From Pseudomonas sp. URMO17WK12:I2 (GTDB lineage: Bacteria; Pseudomonadota; Gammaproteobacteria; Pseudomonadales; Pseudomonadaceae): DNA of 64,000 bases. Below are positions 1 through 7,765 of the stretch, piece by piece. The notes beneath the pieces are model-generated. The model searched no databases, had not been told where the DNA came from, and saw only the letters and a program-made list of their open reading frames with translations. The stretch is taken from NCBI RefSeq assembly GCF_003253735.1, contig NZ_QKYW01000005.1, forward strand, positions 124,001 through 188,000, read 5' to 3'. Position 1 is the first letter of the stretch. Each line of letters begins with the position of its first letter. A program made the translations under genes and the position numbers.

Positions 1-224
1 ACCAGTTGCAGGGTGATGAAGGGCGCGCTGCCTGGCTGCAGCACCGACACGCCGGTGAACGCCGCGACGATGAACACGCCGTTGGCCACGGCGATACCCA
101 GGCAGGCACCGCTGGCGACCCGCCAGCCCGCCGCCAGGGAGGTACGGGCCACCAGAAAGAAATCCGGGCCGGGGGAAATCAGCGCCAGGAAGTGGGCGGC
201 GGCAATGATCATGAACTGCTGCAT
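1..224 (-). CDS. LysE/RhtB-family amino-acid exporter (N-terminal part, truncated by window edge)
   Basis: Seen: the minus strand is open from an ATG at 222-224 to the window edge, giving 74 residues that begin MQQFMIIAAAHFLALISPGP. The SPGPD motif after the first hydrophobic helix, followed by a second hydrophobic stretch, is the hallmark of LysE/RhtB inner-membrane exporters of amino acids or homoserine lactones. Known of the family: about 200-210 residues with 6 TM segments, so two thirds of this gene lies outside the window. The substrate cannot be deduced. The Shine-Dalgarno (SD) sequence is weak. It lies co-directionally downstream of the oxidoreductase gene with a 165 bp gap. Confidence 0.8.
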   Translation of the reverse strand, partial: MQQFMIIAAAHFLALISPGPDFFLVARTSLAAGWRVASGACLGIAVANGVFIVAAFTGVSVLQPGSAPFITLQL

Positions 225-389
225 GGTGGGCGTCGCTCATCAGAAAAAGACGCCCGCAGTCTGTCGCCGCGTGCAGCGGCGGTATTGAAGAAAATCGTCA
301 GCCGTCAGGCCGACGCCGCCAGGGCAGGCCCAGGGGCAGCGCCGCCGCGGATGCCGCCAGGCCGGGCCAGCATCGCGCGGGCACGGCCG

Positions 390-1592
390 TTACGCCACCA
401 CCGGGATCAACGGATCAGCCGCGGCCAGGGCGCTGGCGCGGACGGCGGCGGGTGGGTAGATCCACTCGGTATTGATCTGGGTTTTCAGCTGCTTGCCCTC
501 GGCGCCGGTGAACATCACCTTGCGCTCCCAGCCCTCACTGAACACCGCGCCCCAGGCGCCGAGGTCCAGGCAGGTGACGTACTTGGGCTGGCGATAGTCG
601 ATGGGGGCCACGCCGAGCAGATCGGCGGCCGCGTTGTTGCCGGCCGAGCGGCCCAGGGCAATGGCATGCTGGCAGCTCATCAGCGCGTGGTGGCCCTCAT
701 CGTCGACGGCGGCGAAGGCGGTGTCGCCGGCGGCATACAGATTCGCCAGCCCGGCGACCTTGAGGGTGCGGTCCACATGCAGGCGGCCCTGGCCATCGCG
801 CTCGGCGGCCAGCTGGGCGTTAAGGGGGGAGGCCTGCACGCCGACCGTCCAGATCACCGTCAGCGCCTCGATGCGCTCGCCGTTGGCCAGGGTGACACCG
901 CCGGCATCCACGGCGCTGACCGACGTGCCCAGGCACCAGGTGACGCCTTGCTGGGCGCTGGCCTCGGCGATGAGCGGCGCCATCTGCGTTCCCAGGCTGG
1001 CGCCGATGCGCTCGCCCCGGTCGACCACGATCACGCGGAGTGCCGCCTCGTCGCCGAGAATTGCCCGCAGGCGGGCCGGCAGTTCGGTGGCGGTCTCGAT
1101 GCCGGTGAAGCCGCCGCCGGCGACCACCACGGTATTGCGGGCCAGGCTCTCTGGTAACTCGGCCAGGCCGAGCAGGTGCTGCTCCAGCGCGATGGCCTGC
1201 TCCAGGCTGTCGACATCGAAGGCCTGCTCGACGCCGCTCAGGGGCGGGCGCTTGACCTGGCTGCCGCTGGCCAGGATCAGGCGACTGTAGCTCAGCTGCT
1301 GCTCTGCCTGGTGTTGATCGCGGTACGTCACGCACTGGCTGGTGCTGTCGATGGCGCTGACCCAGCCCGCGATGAAGCGCACGCCCACGGCGGTGAACAG
1401 GGCGTCGAGCGGTGCGTTCATGCGTGCTACATCCGCCTCGTAGAAACGCGGGCGCACATGCAGTTCGGCCTTCGGTGCGATCACGCACACCTCGATGTCG
1501 TCGCGGGCCTGCAGGTCGAGCAGGCGGGCTGCGCTCAGGGCGCTCCACAGGCCGGCAAAGCCGGTGCCGATCACTAGAATGCGTTGTTTCAT
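390..1592 (-). CDS. FAD-dependent pyridine nucleotide-disulfide-type oxidoreductase (NDH-2-like)
   Basis: 400 residues. The N-terminal Rossmann motif ILVIGTGFAGLWSA (residues 5-18, GxGxxG) binds FAD. A second nucleotide motif, VVVAGGGFTGIE (about residue 160), binds NAD(P)H, and AAGDTAF near residue 285 is the usual C-terminal FAD contact. The length and order fit the type-II NADH dehydrogenase/FAD-dependent oxidoreductase family, which passes electrons from NADH to quinones or other acceptors. The start at 1592 is chosen because GAGGA lies 7-8 bases upstream; an open extension to 1700 lacks both SD and homology-like sequence. It is divergent from a MocR regulator across 143 bp, so it is a plausible regulator target. 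The true electron acceptor is unknown. Confidence 0.8.
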   Translation of the reverse strand: MKQRILVIGTGFAGLWSALSAARLLDLQARDDIEVCVIAPKAELHVRPRFYEADVARMNAPLDALFTAVGVRFIAGWVSAIDSTSQCVTYRDQHQAEQQLSYSRLILASGSQVKRPPLSGVEQAFDVDSLEQAIALEQHLLGLAELPESLARNTVVVAGGGFTGIETATELPARLRAILGDEAALRVIVVDRGERIGASLGTQMAPLIAEASAQQGVTWCLGTSVSAVDAGGVTLANGERIEALTVIWTVGVQASPLNAQLAAERDGQGRLHVDRTLKVAGLANLYAAGDTAFAAVDDEGHHALMSCQHAIALGRSAGNNAAADLLGVAPIDYRQPKYVTCLDLGAWGAVFSEGWERKVMFTGAEGKQLKTQINTEWIYPPAAVRASALAAADPLIPVVA

Positions 1593-1690
1593 GGGCGAGT
1601 CCTCGAAGGTGTTTACCTGGCCGCGGCGCGGGCCAGGTTCGACACGCGGGGTGGCGATGAGCGGATTCTCTGCTTGAAGTGGGCCAGCGT

Positions 1691-1723
1691 ATTGATCCAT
1701 AAAGTGCTAAATCGATTGATCCA
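1691..1723. promoter_or_regulatory. Direct repeat ATTGATCCA x2, candidate MocR operator
   Basis: ATTGATCCA occurs at 1691-1699 and again at 1715-1723. The two copies are in the same orientation, 24 bp apart, and each is followed by an AAGTG within 8 bases. The repeat sits just upstream of the MocR-type gene (start 1736) and in the divergent promoter region of the oxidoreductase. MocR regulators are known to bind pairs of direct repeats, so an autoregulatory or divergent operator is inferred. Confidence 0.45.
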
Positions 1724-1735
1724 AGTGAGGGCGGC

Positions 1736-3238
1736 ATGGCGGCTAACAATCAGGGGCCTCTGGTGGTATCGCTGCCCCTTGGCGCGCCGCAACCGGGCGA
1801 GAGCCTGCAGCGCTGGCTGTATGGCGCACTGCGCGAGGCGATTCTCAGTAGCCGCCTGCCGTCGGGCAGCCAGCTGCCCAGCACCCGCGCCCTGGCCGGG
1901 CATTACGGCATGGCCCGCGGCACCGTGCAGGCGGCTTACCAGCAACTGCAGTCCGAAGGCTATCTGGATACCGGCAGCGGCTATGGCACGCGGGTCTGCA
2001 CGGTGCTGCCGGATGCCAGGCTCAACGCCGGCTTTCCTGGGCGGCCGGTCAGGGTGCCGGCCGAGCAACCGCGTGAAGCGCCTGCTACGGCGTGGGCGCA
2101 GCGCCTGCAGGCAGAGAAACCGGTGTTCATGAGTGGTGGTGCGCAGCGTGGCTTGCGGCCGTTCTTTCCGCACCGTGGTGACGTGCTGGCGTTTCCCATC
2201 GACCTGTGGCGCAAGCTGCACACCGCCCATCTGCGCACCTCGCGCCTGGTCGACATGCTCGATGCCGACCCGGCCGGCTTGCCCGCGCTGCGCAGCGCCA
2301 TCGCCCAGTACCTGGCGATTGCCCGTGGCGTGCGGGTGGGCGCCGAGCGCATCGTCATTCTCGCCAGCGTGCAGCAGGCGCTGGACCTGACCTTGCGGCT
2401 GGTGGTGGCGCCTGGCGAGCGGGTGTGGATGGAAGACCCCGGCTACCCCGGCGCGCGGCAGTTGATGAAGGCCAGCGGCGTGGCGATGGTCGATGTACCG
2501 GTGGACCGTGAAGGCCTGCAGGTCGAGGTGGCCATGGGCCTGGCGGCGGATGCGCGGCTGGCCTATGTCACCCCCTCGCACCAGGCGCCACTGGGCGGCG
2601 AGCTGTCACCAGGGCGGCGCCTGGCGCTGCTGCGCTGGGCCAGCGAGCGCGGCAGCTATATCTTCGAGGACGACTACGACAGCGAGTACCGCTTCGTCGC
2701 CAAGCCGATTCCGGCGCTGCGCAGCATGGCCGGTGCCGATGCCTCGGTGATTCTCGCCGGCACCTTCAGCAAGCTGCTGTTTCCCTCGCTGCGCCTGGCC
2801 TACGTGGTGCTGCCGCCGCAGCTGGTGGAAGGCTTCACGCGGCTGGTGTCGCTGACCGCGCGGCATGCCAACAGCCTGGCCCAGGCGGTGCTGGCGGATT
2901 TCATCGAGCAGGGCCATTTCGACCGGCACCTGCGGCGCATGCGCAAGCTGTATGCGGCGCGCGCCGAAGCCTTCGCGGACGCTGCCGAGCGGCACTGGCA
3001 GGGGCTGATCGAGGTGCCGCCGATTCGTGCCGGGCTGGATGTGGTGTGTCGGCTGCACGGCATCGATGAGCTCGCGGCCCAGGCGCGCCTTGCCGAGGCG
3101 GGCATCGACGTGATGCCCTTGCAGCTTTATGGCGTGAAGCCCCAGGCGCCAGGGCTGGTGATGGGCTTCGCGCCATACCAGCAAGCGGCCATCGAACAAG
3201 CCGCCAGGGAGGTAGGGCGGCTGCTTCGCCGCCGCTGA
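1736..3238 (+). CDS. MocR-family transcriptional regulator (GntR HTH + aminotransferase-like domain)
   Basis: 500 residues. A winged-helix GntR domain (about residues 20-85, including SGSQLPSTRALAGHYGMARG) is followed by a class-I aminotransferase-like domain. The PLP-lysine motif GTFSKLLFPSLRLAY has the lysine at about residue 346, and YEDPGYPG/EDDYDSEYR-type motifs are also present. This architecture is specific to MocR regulators such as PdxR, GabR and TauR, which sense PLP or an amino-compound aldimine. Which subfamily it belongs to cannot be told. It is divergent from the oxidoreductase, with direct repeats between the two. The start is the ATG at 1736; no strong SD is visible. Confidence 0.85.
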   Translation: MAANNQGPLVVSLPLGAPQPGESLQRWLYGALREAILSSRLPSGSQLPSTRALAGHYGMARGTVQAAYQQLQSEGYLDTGSGYGTRVCTVLPDARLNAGFPGRPVRVPAEQPREAPATAWAQRLQAEKPVFMSGGAQRGLRPFFPHRGDVLAFPIDLWRKLHTAHLRTSRLVDMLDADPAGLPALRSAIAQYLAIARGVRVGAERIVILASVQQALDLTLRLVVAPGERVWMEDPGYPGARQLMKASGVAMVDVPVDREGLQVEVAMGLAADARLAYVTPSHQAPLGGELSPGRRLALLRWASERGSYIFEDDYDSEYRFVAKPIPALRSMAGADASVILAGTFSKLLFPSLRLAYVVLPPQLVEGFTRLVSLTARHANSLAQAVLADFIEQGHFDRHLRRMRKLYAARAEAFADAAERHWQGLIEVPPIRAGLDVVCRLHGIDELAAQARLAEAGIDVMPLQLYGVKPQAPGLVMGFAPYQQAAIEQAAREVGRLLRRR

Positions 3239-3245
3239 AAGTGGC

Positions 3246-3479
3246 TCAGCGCGCGACGATGATCACGGTGATACAGATCATCGCCACCACGCCGAATACC
3301 ATGCGGGCTATCCAGGGTGCCGTGAGCCAGGCCGTGGTGGCGCCGGCGACCTGACCGACGTTCTTCTCGGTCAGCCAGCGATTGCCGGGCTGTGCGTTCA
3401 TCGGGTTGCCGCATTGCGGGCAGGCGTGGGCCTTGTCGGAGATACGGTGCTGGCATTCGGGGCAGTCGATAAGGCTCAT
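3246..3479 (-). CDS. Zinc-ribbon small membrane protein
   Basis: 77 residues if started at the ATG at 3477-3479; an in-frame ATG three codons earlier (3488) is an alternative. The N-terminus has a rubredoxin-like zinc knuckle (CPECQ at residues 5-9 and CPQCG about 14 residues later, so four cysteines). A linker and one hydrophobic helix (MVFGVVAMICITVIIVA) follow at the C-terminus. The zinc-ribbon-plus-one-TM arrangement is common in uncharacterised bacterial proteins. It converges with the MocR gene and ends 8 bp from that gene's stop. Its role is unknown. Confidence 0.65.
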   Translation of the reverse strand: MSLIDCPECQHRISDKAHACPQCGNPMNAQPGNRWLTEKNVGQVAGATTAWLTAPWIARMVFGVVAMICITVIIVAR

Positions 3480-3628
3480 CTCGGTCATCCATTGATCAGT
3501 GGCGATAGCGGCACGTGAGACTGGGCGGTGATCGCCGAGTTCCGCCACAGGGCAGAGCTGGCGGGCGCTGCAGGCTTTTTGCAGAGAGTTGGCAAAGCGC
3601 TCGCATTGTGCGCGAGCGCTTTGCACGG

Positions 3629-3973
3629 CTATTTGCGGCGCCACTGACCCTGCTGCTGGATGTACTGGCCAGCCGGGGTCTTGTCGATGGCCTTCTGGCC
3701 GGCGATGGTTTCCACGTCGCTGAGCTGGATGCCGTTCTGCTGGGCGAGCTTCTGGTACTCGGCGCGGCGCGCGGCGTTGATCAACTTGGCGATCTCGTCG
3801 GCCTGGCCGCCAGCTTTGACCACGCCCAGGTAGCCATTGGGCATTTCGCCAAGCTGGCCGCTGGCCTTGGCGTCGCCCAGGGCGGACATCGCCTCGTTGA
3901 GGCTGATGGCATGGGCCGGCAGGCTCAGGCTGAACAGCAGCAACAGGCCGGCGAAGGATTTGATCAGGTTCAT
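3629..3973 (-). CDS. ydbL: YdbL-family periplasmic protein (DUF1318)
   Basis: 114 residues with a clear Sec signal peptide (MNLIKSFAGLLLLFSLSLPAHA, cleavage after AHA). The mature part is a short DUF1318 domain with the conserved GxLGExxxGYLGVV- and KTPAGQYIQ-like segments. Start at 3973 places AGGAGC upstream. It is the last gene of ydbH-ynbE-ydbL, spaced 10 bp from ynbE. In enterobacteria, YdbL is the periplasmic partner proposed to help YdbH and YnbE form an inter-membrane bridge for phospholipids; the same role is inferred here from synteny. Confidence 0.85.
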   Translation of the reverse strand: MNLIKSFAGLLLLFSLSLPAHAISLNEAMSALGDAKASGQLGEMPNGYLGVVKAGGQADEIAKLINAARRAEYQKLAQQNGIQLSDVETIAGQKAIDKTPAGQYIQQQGQWRRK

Positions 3974-3983
3974 GCGTGGCTCC

Positions 3984-4175
3984 TCAGAACAGTCCGCTGG
4001 ATTCACTGAACATGCTGTCCAGCGCCTTATCCACCTTGATATAGATCTCGTGCTCGATCTTCACATTCAGGTTGATGTTGATCGGCTCGTTGGGCATCGC
4101 CAGTTGTACCGTCGGGGTACAGGCTGTGGTCAGCAGCCCCAGCAGCAGGGCGGTGATGCAACTACGCAAGCGCAT
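3984..4175 (-). CDS. ynbE: YnbE-family outer-membrane lipoprotein
   Basis: 63 residues. The N-terminal signal with lipobox (LLGLLTTAC, lipidated cysteine about residue 19) is followed by the conserved MPNEPININLNVKIEHEI segment, which is diagnostic for the YnbE/YdbH-adjacent lipoproteins. The start at 4175 has GAGGAG 7 bases upstream; a TTG upstream at 4193 is less likely. It lies directly after ydbH (stop 4190-4192). Known of the family: YnbE multimerises and extends the YdbH beta-groove to the outer membrane. Confidence 0.85.
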   Translation of the reverse strand: MRLRSCITALLLGLLTTACTPTVQLAMPNEPININLNVKIEHEIYIKVDKALDSMFSESSGLF

Positions 4176-4189
4176 GGCGCTTCTCCTCG

Positions 4190-6790
4190 TCAAGGCTCCT
4201 TGGGGGCGGTGTTGCGCTGCAGCATTCGCTGCTGCACGCGCCGCGTGATGATGTCGTTGACCCGGTCGGTCAGCTGCAGGCTGGCGAGCAGGTTGGGGAT
4301 GTCCTCCTCCAGGTTGATGTTGAAATGAATCGGCCGGCCATTCTCGATGGCCGGGTTCTGGCCCTCCAGGCGCATCCCCAGGGTCAGCGTGCCGTGCTGA
4401 TCATAGTCGACCGCGCTGTTCAGGGTGGTGAACCTGAAGTCTTCCAGGGACTGGGTCACCAGTTGCATCGCCGGGTTGCTGCGGCCCAGGGCCTTGATTC
4501 TTTCCGAGCTGAACTGCAGGTGCCCTCCGGGCTGGCGGGCAGCGACATGGCCTTGCTCGATCTCGACGCCGTTCTGGCCCAGGCGCACTGGCAGGTCACC
4601 GTCCAGGGTGCCGCTGCCGGCCAGGCCTTCAGCGGGGTAGAGGGCGAACAGCTGCTGGAGTTCCAGGCCGCGGATGTGAATGGGAAACAGCTGATTACCG
4701 GCGGCCAGATTCCATTGCCCCGGGGTGAGGGTGACCTGCCCACCCATGAGCGCGGTGCGCGCCAGGTTGACCTCCAGCTGGCCTTTGCCAGCGCTGGCCA
4801 GGGGCGCTGCGTAGCGTATGCGGGTTTCCAGCGGGCCGATCGGCAGGCCTGGGTTGGCCTGCTGGATTTTCAGCTGTTGTACGTACAGCTCGAAGCGCTG
4901 GCGCGCCAGCTGGAACTGCAGGAGGGTATCCACGCCGCTGAGCTCCGTGCGGTCGTAGATGCCCCCCAGGCCCTTGCCTGTCAGGTTCAGGTCGAGGCTC
5001 GGGGCGTTGCTGCCGGCGGCCAGTGCCAGGCTGGCGTCGGCATTCAGGCGGCCGCTGTTGAGGTCGAGCAGTTCGGGCCACTGCACCAGGGTCTTGGCCA
5101 AGGGGTTGCCGGAGCGCAGGAACAGCTCGCCGAGGGTGGCCTTGAGCTGCAGGTCGTGGTTCTCGTCGAGGCTGGCAGCGAGGTCGAGTTGCAGCTCGCT
5201 GTCGTTGCTCAGTTTGCCGCGCAGAGTGCCGGCGCTACCGGCGACGGTCGCCTGACCTTGCAGGCGCCAGCCCTGGGGCTTGAGATTGGCCTGCTCCAGG
5301 CGCGCGCTGCTCAGGTTCAGCGGGCCGTTGAATTGCCAGCCGTGCAGGGCGCCATCCTGCAGCGTCAGGCTGAGGTCGCTACCGCTCAGCTCGACCTGCA
5401 GCTGTTGCGCGCTCAGCGCGGCACCTTTCAGGCTGGCAGCCTGCAGTCGGGAACCCTTGCCAATGTTCAGCTCGATTGCCGTGCCGTCGGCGTGGCCAGC
5501 CAGGCGCAGATCGCTGGTCAGCTGGGCGACTTGCCAGCCGGCCTGGTTCACCCTGGCGGTGCGGGTGGTCAGGCGTGCGTCGGCGAACTGCAAGGCCCAG
5601 GGCGCCGAGCTGGCCACTGCCAGGCGGCCTTGCAGATTCAGGTGGGTGGCGCCGCGCAGCGCGATGCTCAGCTTCAACGGCAGGCTGCGCTCGGCCAGCT
5701 CGGGGCGCAGGTTGGCCATCGGGGTATCCGCTTGCACCCGCAGATGCAGGGCTTGGCTACGCAGCTCCGGTGGCAGCGCCGTGAGCCAGTCAGGGTTCGG
5801 CTCGCTGAGCTGCAGATCGGCCTCGGCGCGGCTGGCGATCCATTGCTGGCCTTCGTTGCGGGCCGCCAGTGCCAGTTGCCCCTGTAGCAGGCCGAGGCCG
5901 GGAACGGGCCAGGGCTCTGGCAGATTGCCGTACACATCGAACTGGCCGCTCGCCGCCAGCAGATTGTCCACGGCCAGTTCGCGGCGTGGCAGGTTCAGTT
6001 GCCAGTCTCCTTCGAGACTGGCGTCGCCGGGCGCTGCCGGCCAGTGCGTGCCCTCAGGCACTGCCCAGGCGCTCAGCAGGTTCTGCAGGGCGACGGCCTG
6101 GGTGAGGTCACTGGCCTCGAGCTGGCCGTTCCAGCTCAGGCCGTTGCCGCGCTGTTGCAGATGGCTGGTCAGGGTCGCTTGCGGTTGCTGATCGACCGCC
6201 AGGGTCAACTGCAGGTCCAGCGCATCGGTGCCTGGCTGGAGGTCAAGCGTGGCGGCCACGGTCTGTTCCTGATGATCGAGGTGCAGGCGCAGGGCGATGT
6301 GGTCATCATCGCTGCGCTGCAGATCCAGGTTGCCGGTGGCGACGCATTGGCCACGGGCGCAGGGCAGGGTGGCATCAAGCTGGGCAATCGTCAGGCTGCG
6401 CGGCAACAGGGCCAGCGGCGCCGCCAATCGTTGCAGATCCAGGTCGCTCGGCGAGGGGGAGGCGTGATCGTCTTCTGGGGCCGGCTGCCACGCGACCGAC
6501 AAACGGTCGATATTCACATGCCGCCAAAACGGCAGGCTGAAAGCGAAGTCACGCCAGGCCAGGTTCAGGTCACTGCCATGCAGATCGAGGGTGCCGGCAC
6601 TGCTGCGTTGGCGCAGCGCCAGGCTATCGATTCGCAAGCCGTTACCCGACAGCGAGGCACCGTGCCAGTCGAGGGTTTCGATGCCGCTGCGCTGCAGCAA
6701 ATAGCGGCCACCCAGATAAACGGCGACAACCAGCATCAGCAACAGGGCAAGTGTGACGGACAGTCGCAGCCAGATGCGGCGGCTGAGCAT
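4190..6790 (-). CDS. ydbH: YdbH-family AsmA-like inter-membrane lipid transport protein
   Basis: 866 residues, about the size of E. coli YdbH (879). One N-terminal TM anchor (LSVTLALLLMLVVAVYLGGRY) precedes a very long periplasmic region rich in alternating hydrophobic, DL/LxLxL beta strands, as expected for the repeating beta-groove of AsmA/TamB/YhdP/YdbH proteins. The C-terminus carries HFNINLEEDIPNLLASL, similar to the region that contacts YnbE. It is the first gene of a three-gene operon with ynbE and ydbL. Role: phospholipid traffic to the outer membrane, partly redundant with TamB and YhdP in enterobacteria. The function is transferred by synteny and architecture. Confidence 0.85.
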   Translation of the reverse strand: MLSRRIWLRLSVTLALLLMLVVAVYLGGRYLLQRSGIETLDWHGASLSGNGLRIDSLALRQRSSAGTLDLHGSDLNLAWRDFAFSLPFWRHVNIDRLSVAWQPAPEDDHASPSPSDLDLQRLAAPLALLPRSLTIAQLDATLPCARGQCVATGNLDLQRSDDDHIALRLHLDHQEQTVAATLDLQPGTDALDLQLTLAVDQQPQATLTSHLQQRGNGLSWNGQLEASDLTQAVALQNLLSAWAVPEGTHWPAAPGDASLEGDWQLNLPRRELAVDNLLAASGQFDVYGNLPEPWPVPGLGLLQGQLALAARNEGQQWIASRAEADLQLSEPNPDWLTALPPELRSQALHLRVQADTPMANLRPELAERSLPLKLSIALRGATHLNLQGRLAVASSAPWALQFADARLTTRTARVNQAGWQVAQLTSDLRLAGHADGTAIELNIGKGSRLQAASLKGAALSAQQLQVELSGSDLSLTLQDGALHGWQFNGPLNLSSARLEQANLKPQGWRLQGQATVAGSAGTLRGKLSNDSELQLDLAASLDENHDLQLKATLGELFLRSGNPLAKTLVQWPELLDLNSGRLNADASLALAAGSNAPSLDLNLTGKGLGGIYDRTELSGVDTLLQFQLARQRFELYVQQLKIQQANPGLPIGPLETRIRYAAPLASAGKGQLEVNLARTALMGGQVTLTPGQWNLAAGNQLFPIHIRGLELQQLFALYPAEGLAGSGTLDGDLPVRLGQNGVEIEQGHVAARQPGGHLQFSSERIKALGRSNPAMQLVTQSLEDFRFTTLNSAVDYDQHGTLTLGMRLEGQNPAIENGRPIHFNINLEEDIPNLLASLQLTDRVNDIITRRVQQRMLQRNTAPKEP

Positions 6791-7314
6791 GGGCGTGGGT
6801 CCATAAACGGATTAATCGACGACGTTAACCCGAACCCGTGTGGCCTGCCAAACCATGTGCGCCTGATCAGTGCTTCACACTTTTATGGCGTGCGGGTTAC
6901 AGGTACTCAATTGGTGCATGGGCTGCGTGCCCCGCCGGTCGTGGCGTGCCGCGAAGTCAAGCGGGTTTTCGCCCTGCAAAAGGGCATTTCCGAGGCCGTG
7001 GCGAGGGACTTGTGCACAATCGCGAGGCGGCTTGTCAAGCAGCATATTGCCACTTGTAAAAAGCTCGGCAATAGCGTAGGTGTAAATATAACTTCATGAA
7101 AAATATAGACTTTTTTGATGTGGTGAAAAAATGAACAGTTTGACCTGAACGCCCATATCATCGGTGTTAGCAGGTATTTCGCCCAACATACCCACAAAGT
7201 TATCCACAGCTTCTGTGGATTGTCATGCGCAGCCGCTCTGCGCCGGGCCAGGGCTTTACCTCGGAACAAAAAAGAGTAGAGTGGCGCGCCTGTTCCGCAG
7301 CCCGCTTTATCCTC
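6791..7314. other. Gene-poor intergenic region with AT-rich island and DnaA-box palindrome
   Basis: 524 bp between the divergent ydbH and Sel1 genes, so it holds both promoters. Bases 7070-7140 are strongly AT-rich compared with the surroundings and contain a 12-codon reading frame, MKNIDFFDVVKK (7096-7134), without a visible SD. At 7199-7220 lies TTATCCACA followed by its near-complement. The remaining bases show no convincing gene. Confidence 0.6.
7200..7220. promoter_or_regulatory. Inverted repeat containing a perfect DnaA box
   Basis: TTATCCACA at 7200-7208 matches the DnaA-box consensus exactly. Together with the following CTGTGGAT it forms an 8-bp-arm inverted repeat (ATCCACAG-CTT-CTGTGGAT, 7202-7220). 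A single pair is not an origin. It could be a DnaA titration or regulatory site in front of the Sel1-rmuC genes, or chance. Confidence 0.35.
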
Positions 7315-7722
7315 ATGCCCCGCGTTTTTCATCGCAATGAACTGCATACCCTTCCCGTACGTGCCCAGGTTCCCGTTCGTGTGGCCACCTGGCTGCTCGA
7401 CAGCCCGCGCCTGGGTCATGCGCCCAGCGTGAAGCGCCTTGCCGGCCGTCTGCTCAAGCAGCCTGCACGCCAGGGGGTGGTGCAGGCACAGAGCCGCCTG
7501 GGGCAGATGCTTTGCCGCGAATGCGGTAACACCCGCGACCGCCGCATCGGCCTGGAACTGCTGCGCCAGGCGGCACGTGCCGGCGACGGCCATGCGCAAC
7601 TGGAGTTGGGGCGTCTGTATTGTCAGTCGCGCACCCTCGAACCCGAGCAGGCCAGGCACTGGCTGGAGCTGGCGGCGCTGCAGGGGCACGAAGAGGCCCG
7701 CGTGTTGTTGAAGCGGCTCTAA
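7315..7722 (+). CDS. Sel1-like repeat (TPR-type) protein
   Basis: 135 residues from the ATG at 7315 (MPRVFHRNEL). The C-terminal half has two to three Sel1-like repeats: GLELLRQAARAGDGHAQLELGRLY followed by ARHWLELAALQGHEEARVLLKRL. These alpha-helical hairpins mediate protein contacts. No signal peptide is seen. It lies 43 bp upstream of rmuC on the same strand and is probably co-transcribed with it. The partner is unknown. A longer open frame to 7225 lacks similarity and SD. Confidence 0.7.
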   Translation: MPRVFHRNELHTLPVRAQVPVRVATWLLDSPRLGHAPSVKRLAGRLLKQPARQGVVQAQSRLGQMLCRECGNTRDRRIGLELLRQAARAGDGHAQLELGRLYCQSRTLEPEQARHWLELAALQGHEEARVLLKRL

Positions 7723-7765
7723 CCCGCGCGGTTATACTGCCCGGCAGTCTTGCCTGGATGCCTTT

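Noticed and set aside
7200..7220. Replication origin suggested by a DnaA box
   Set aside because: Only one facing pair, no cluster of boxes, and no dnaA/dnaN/gidA neighbours.
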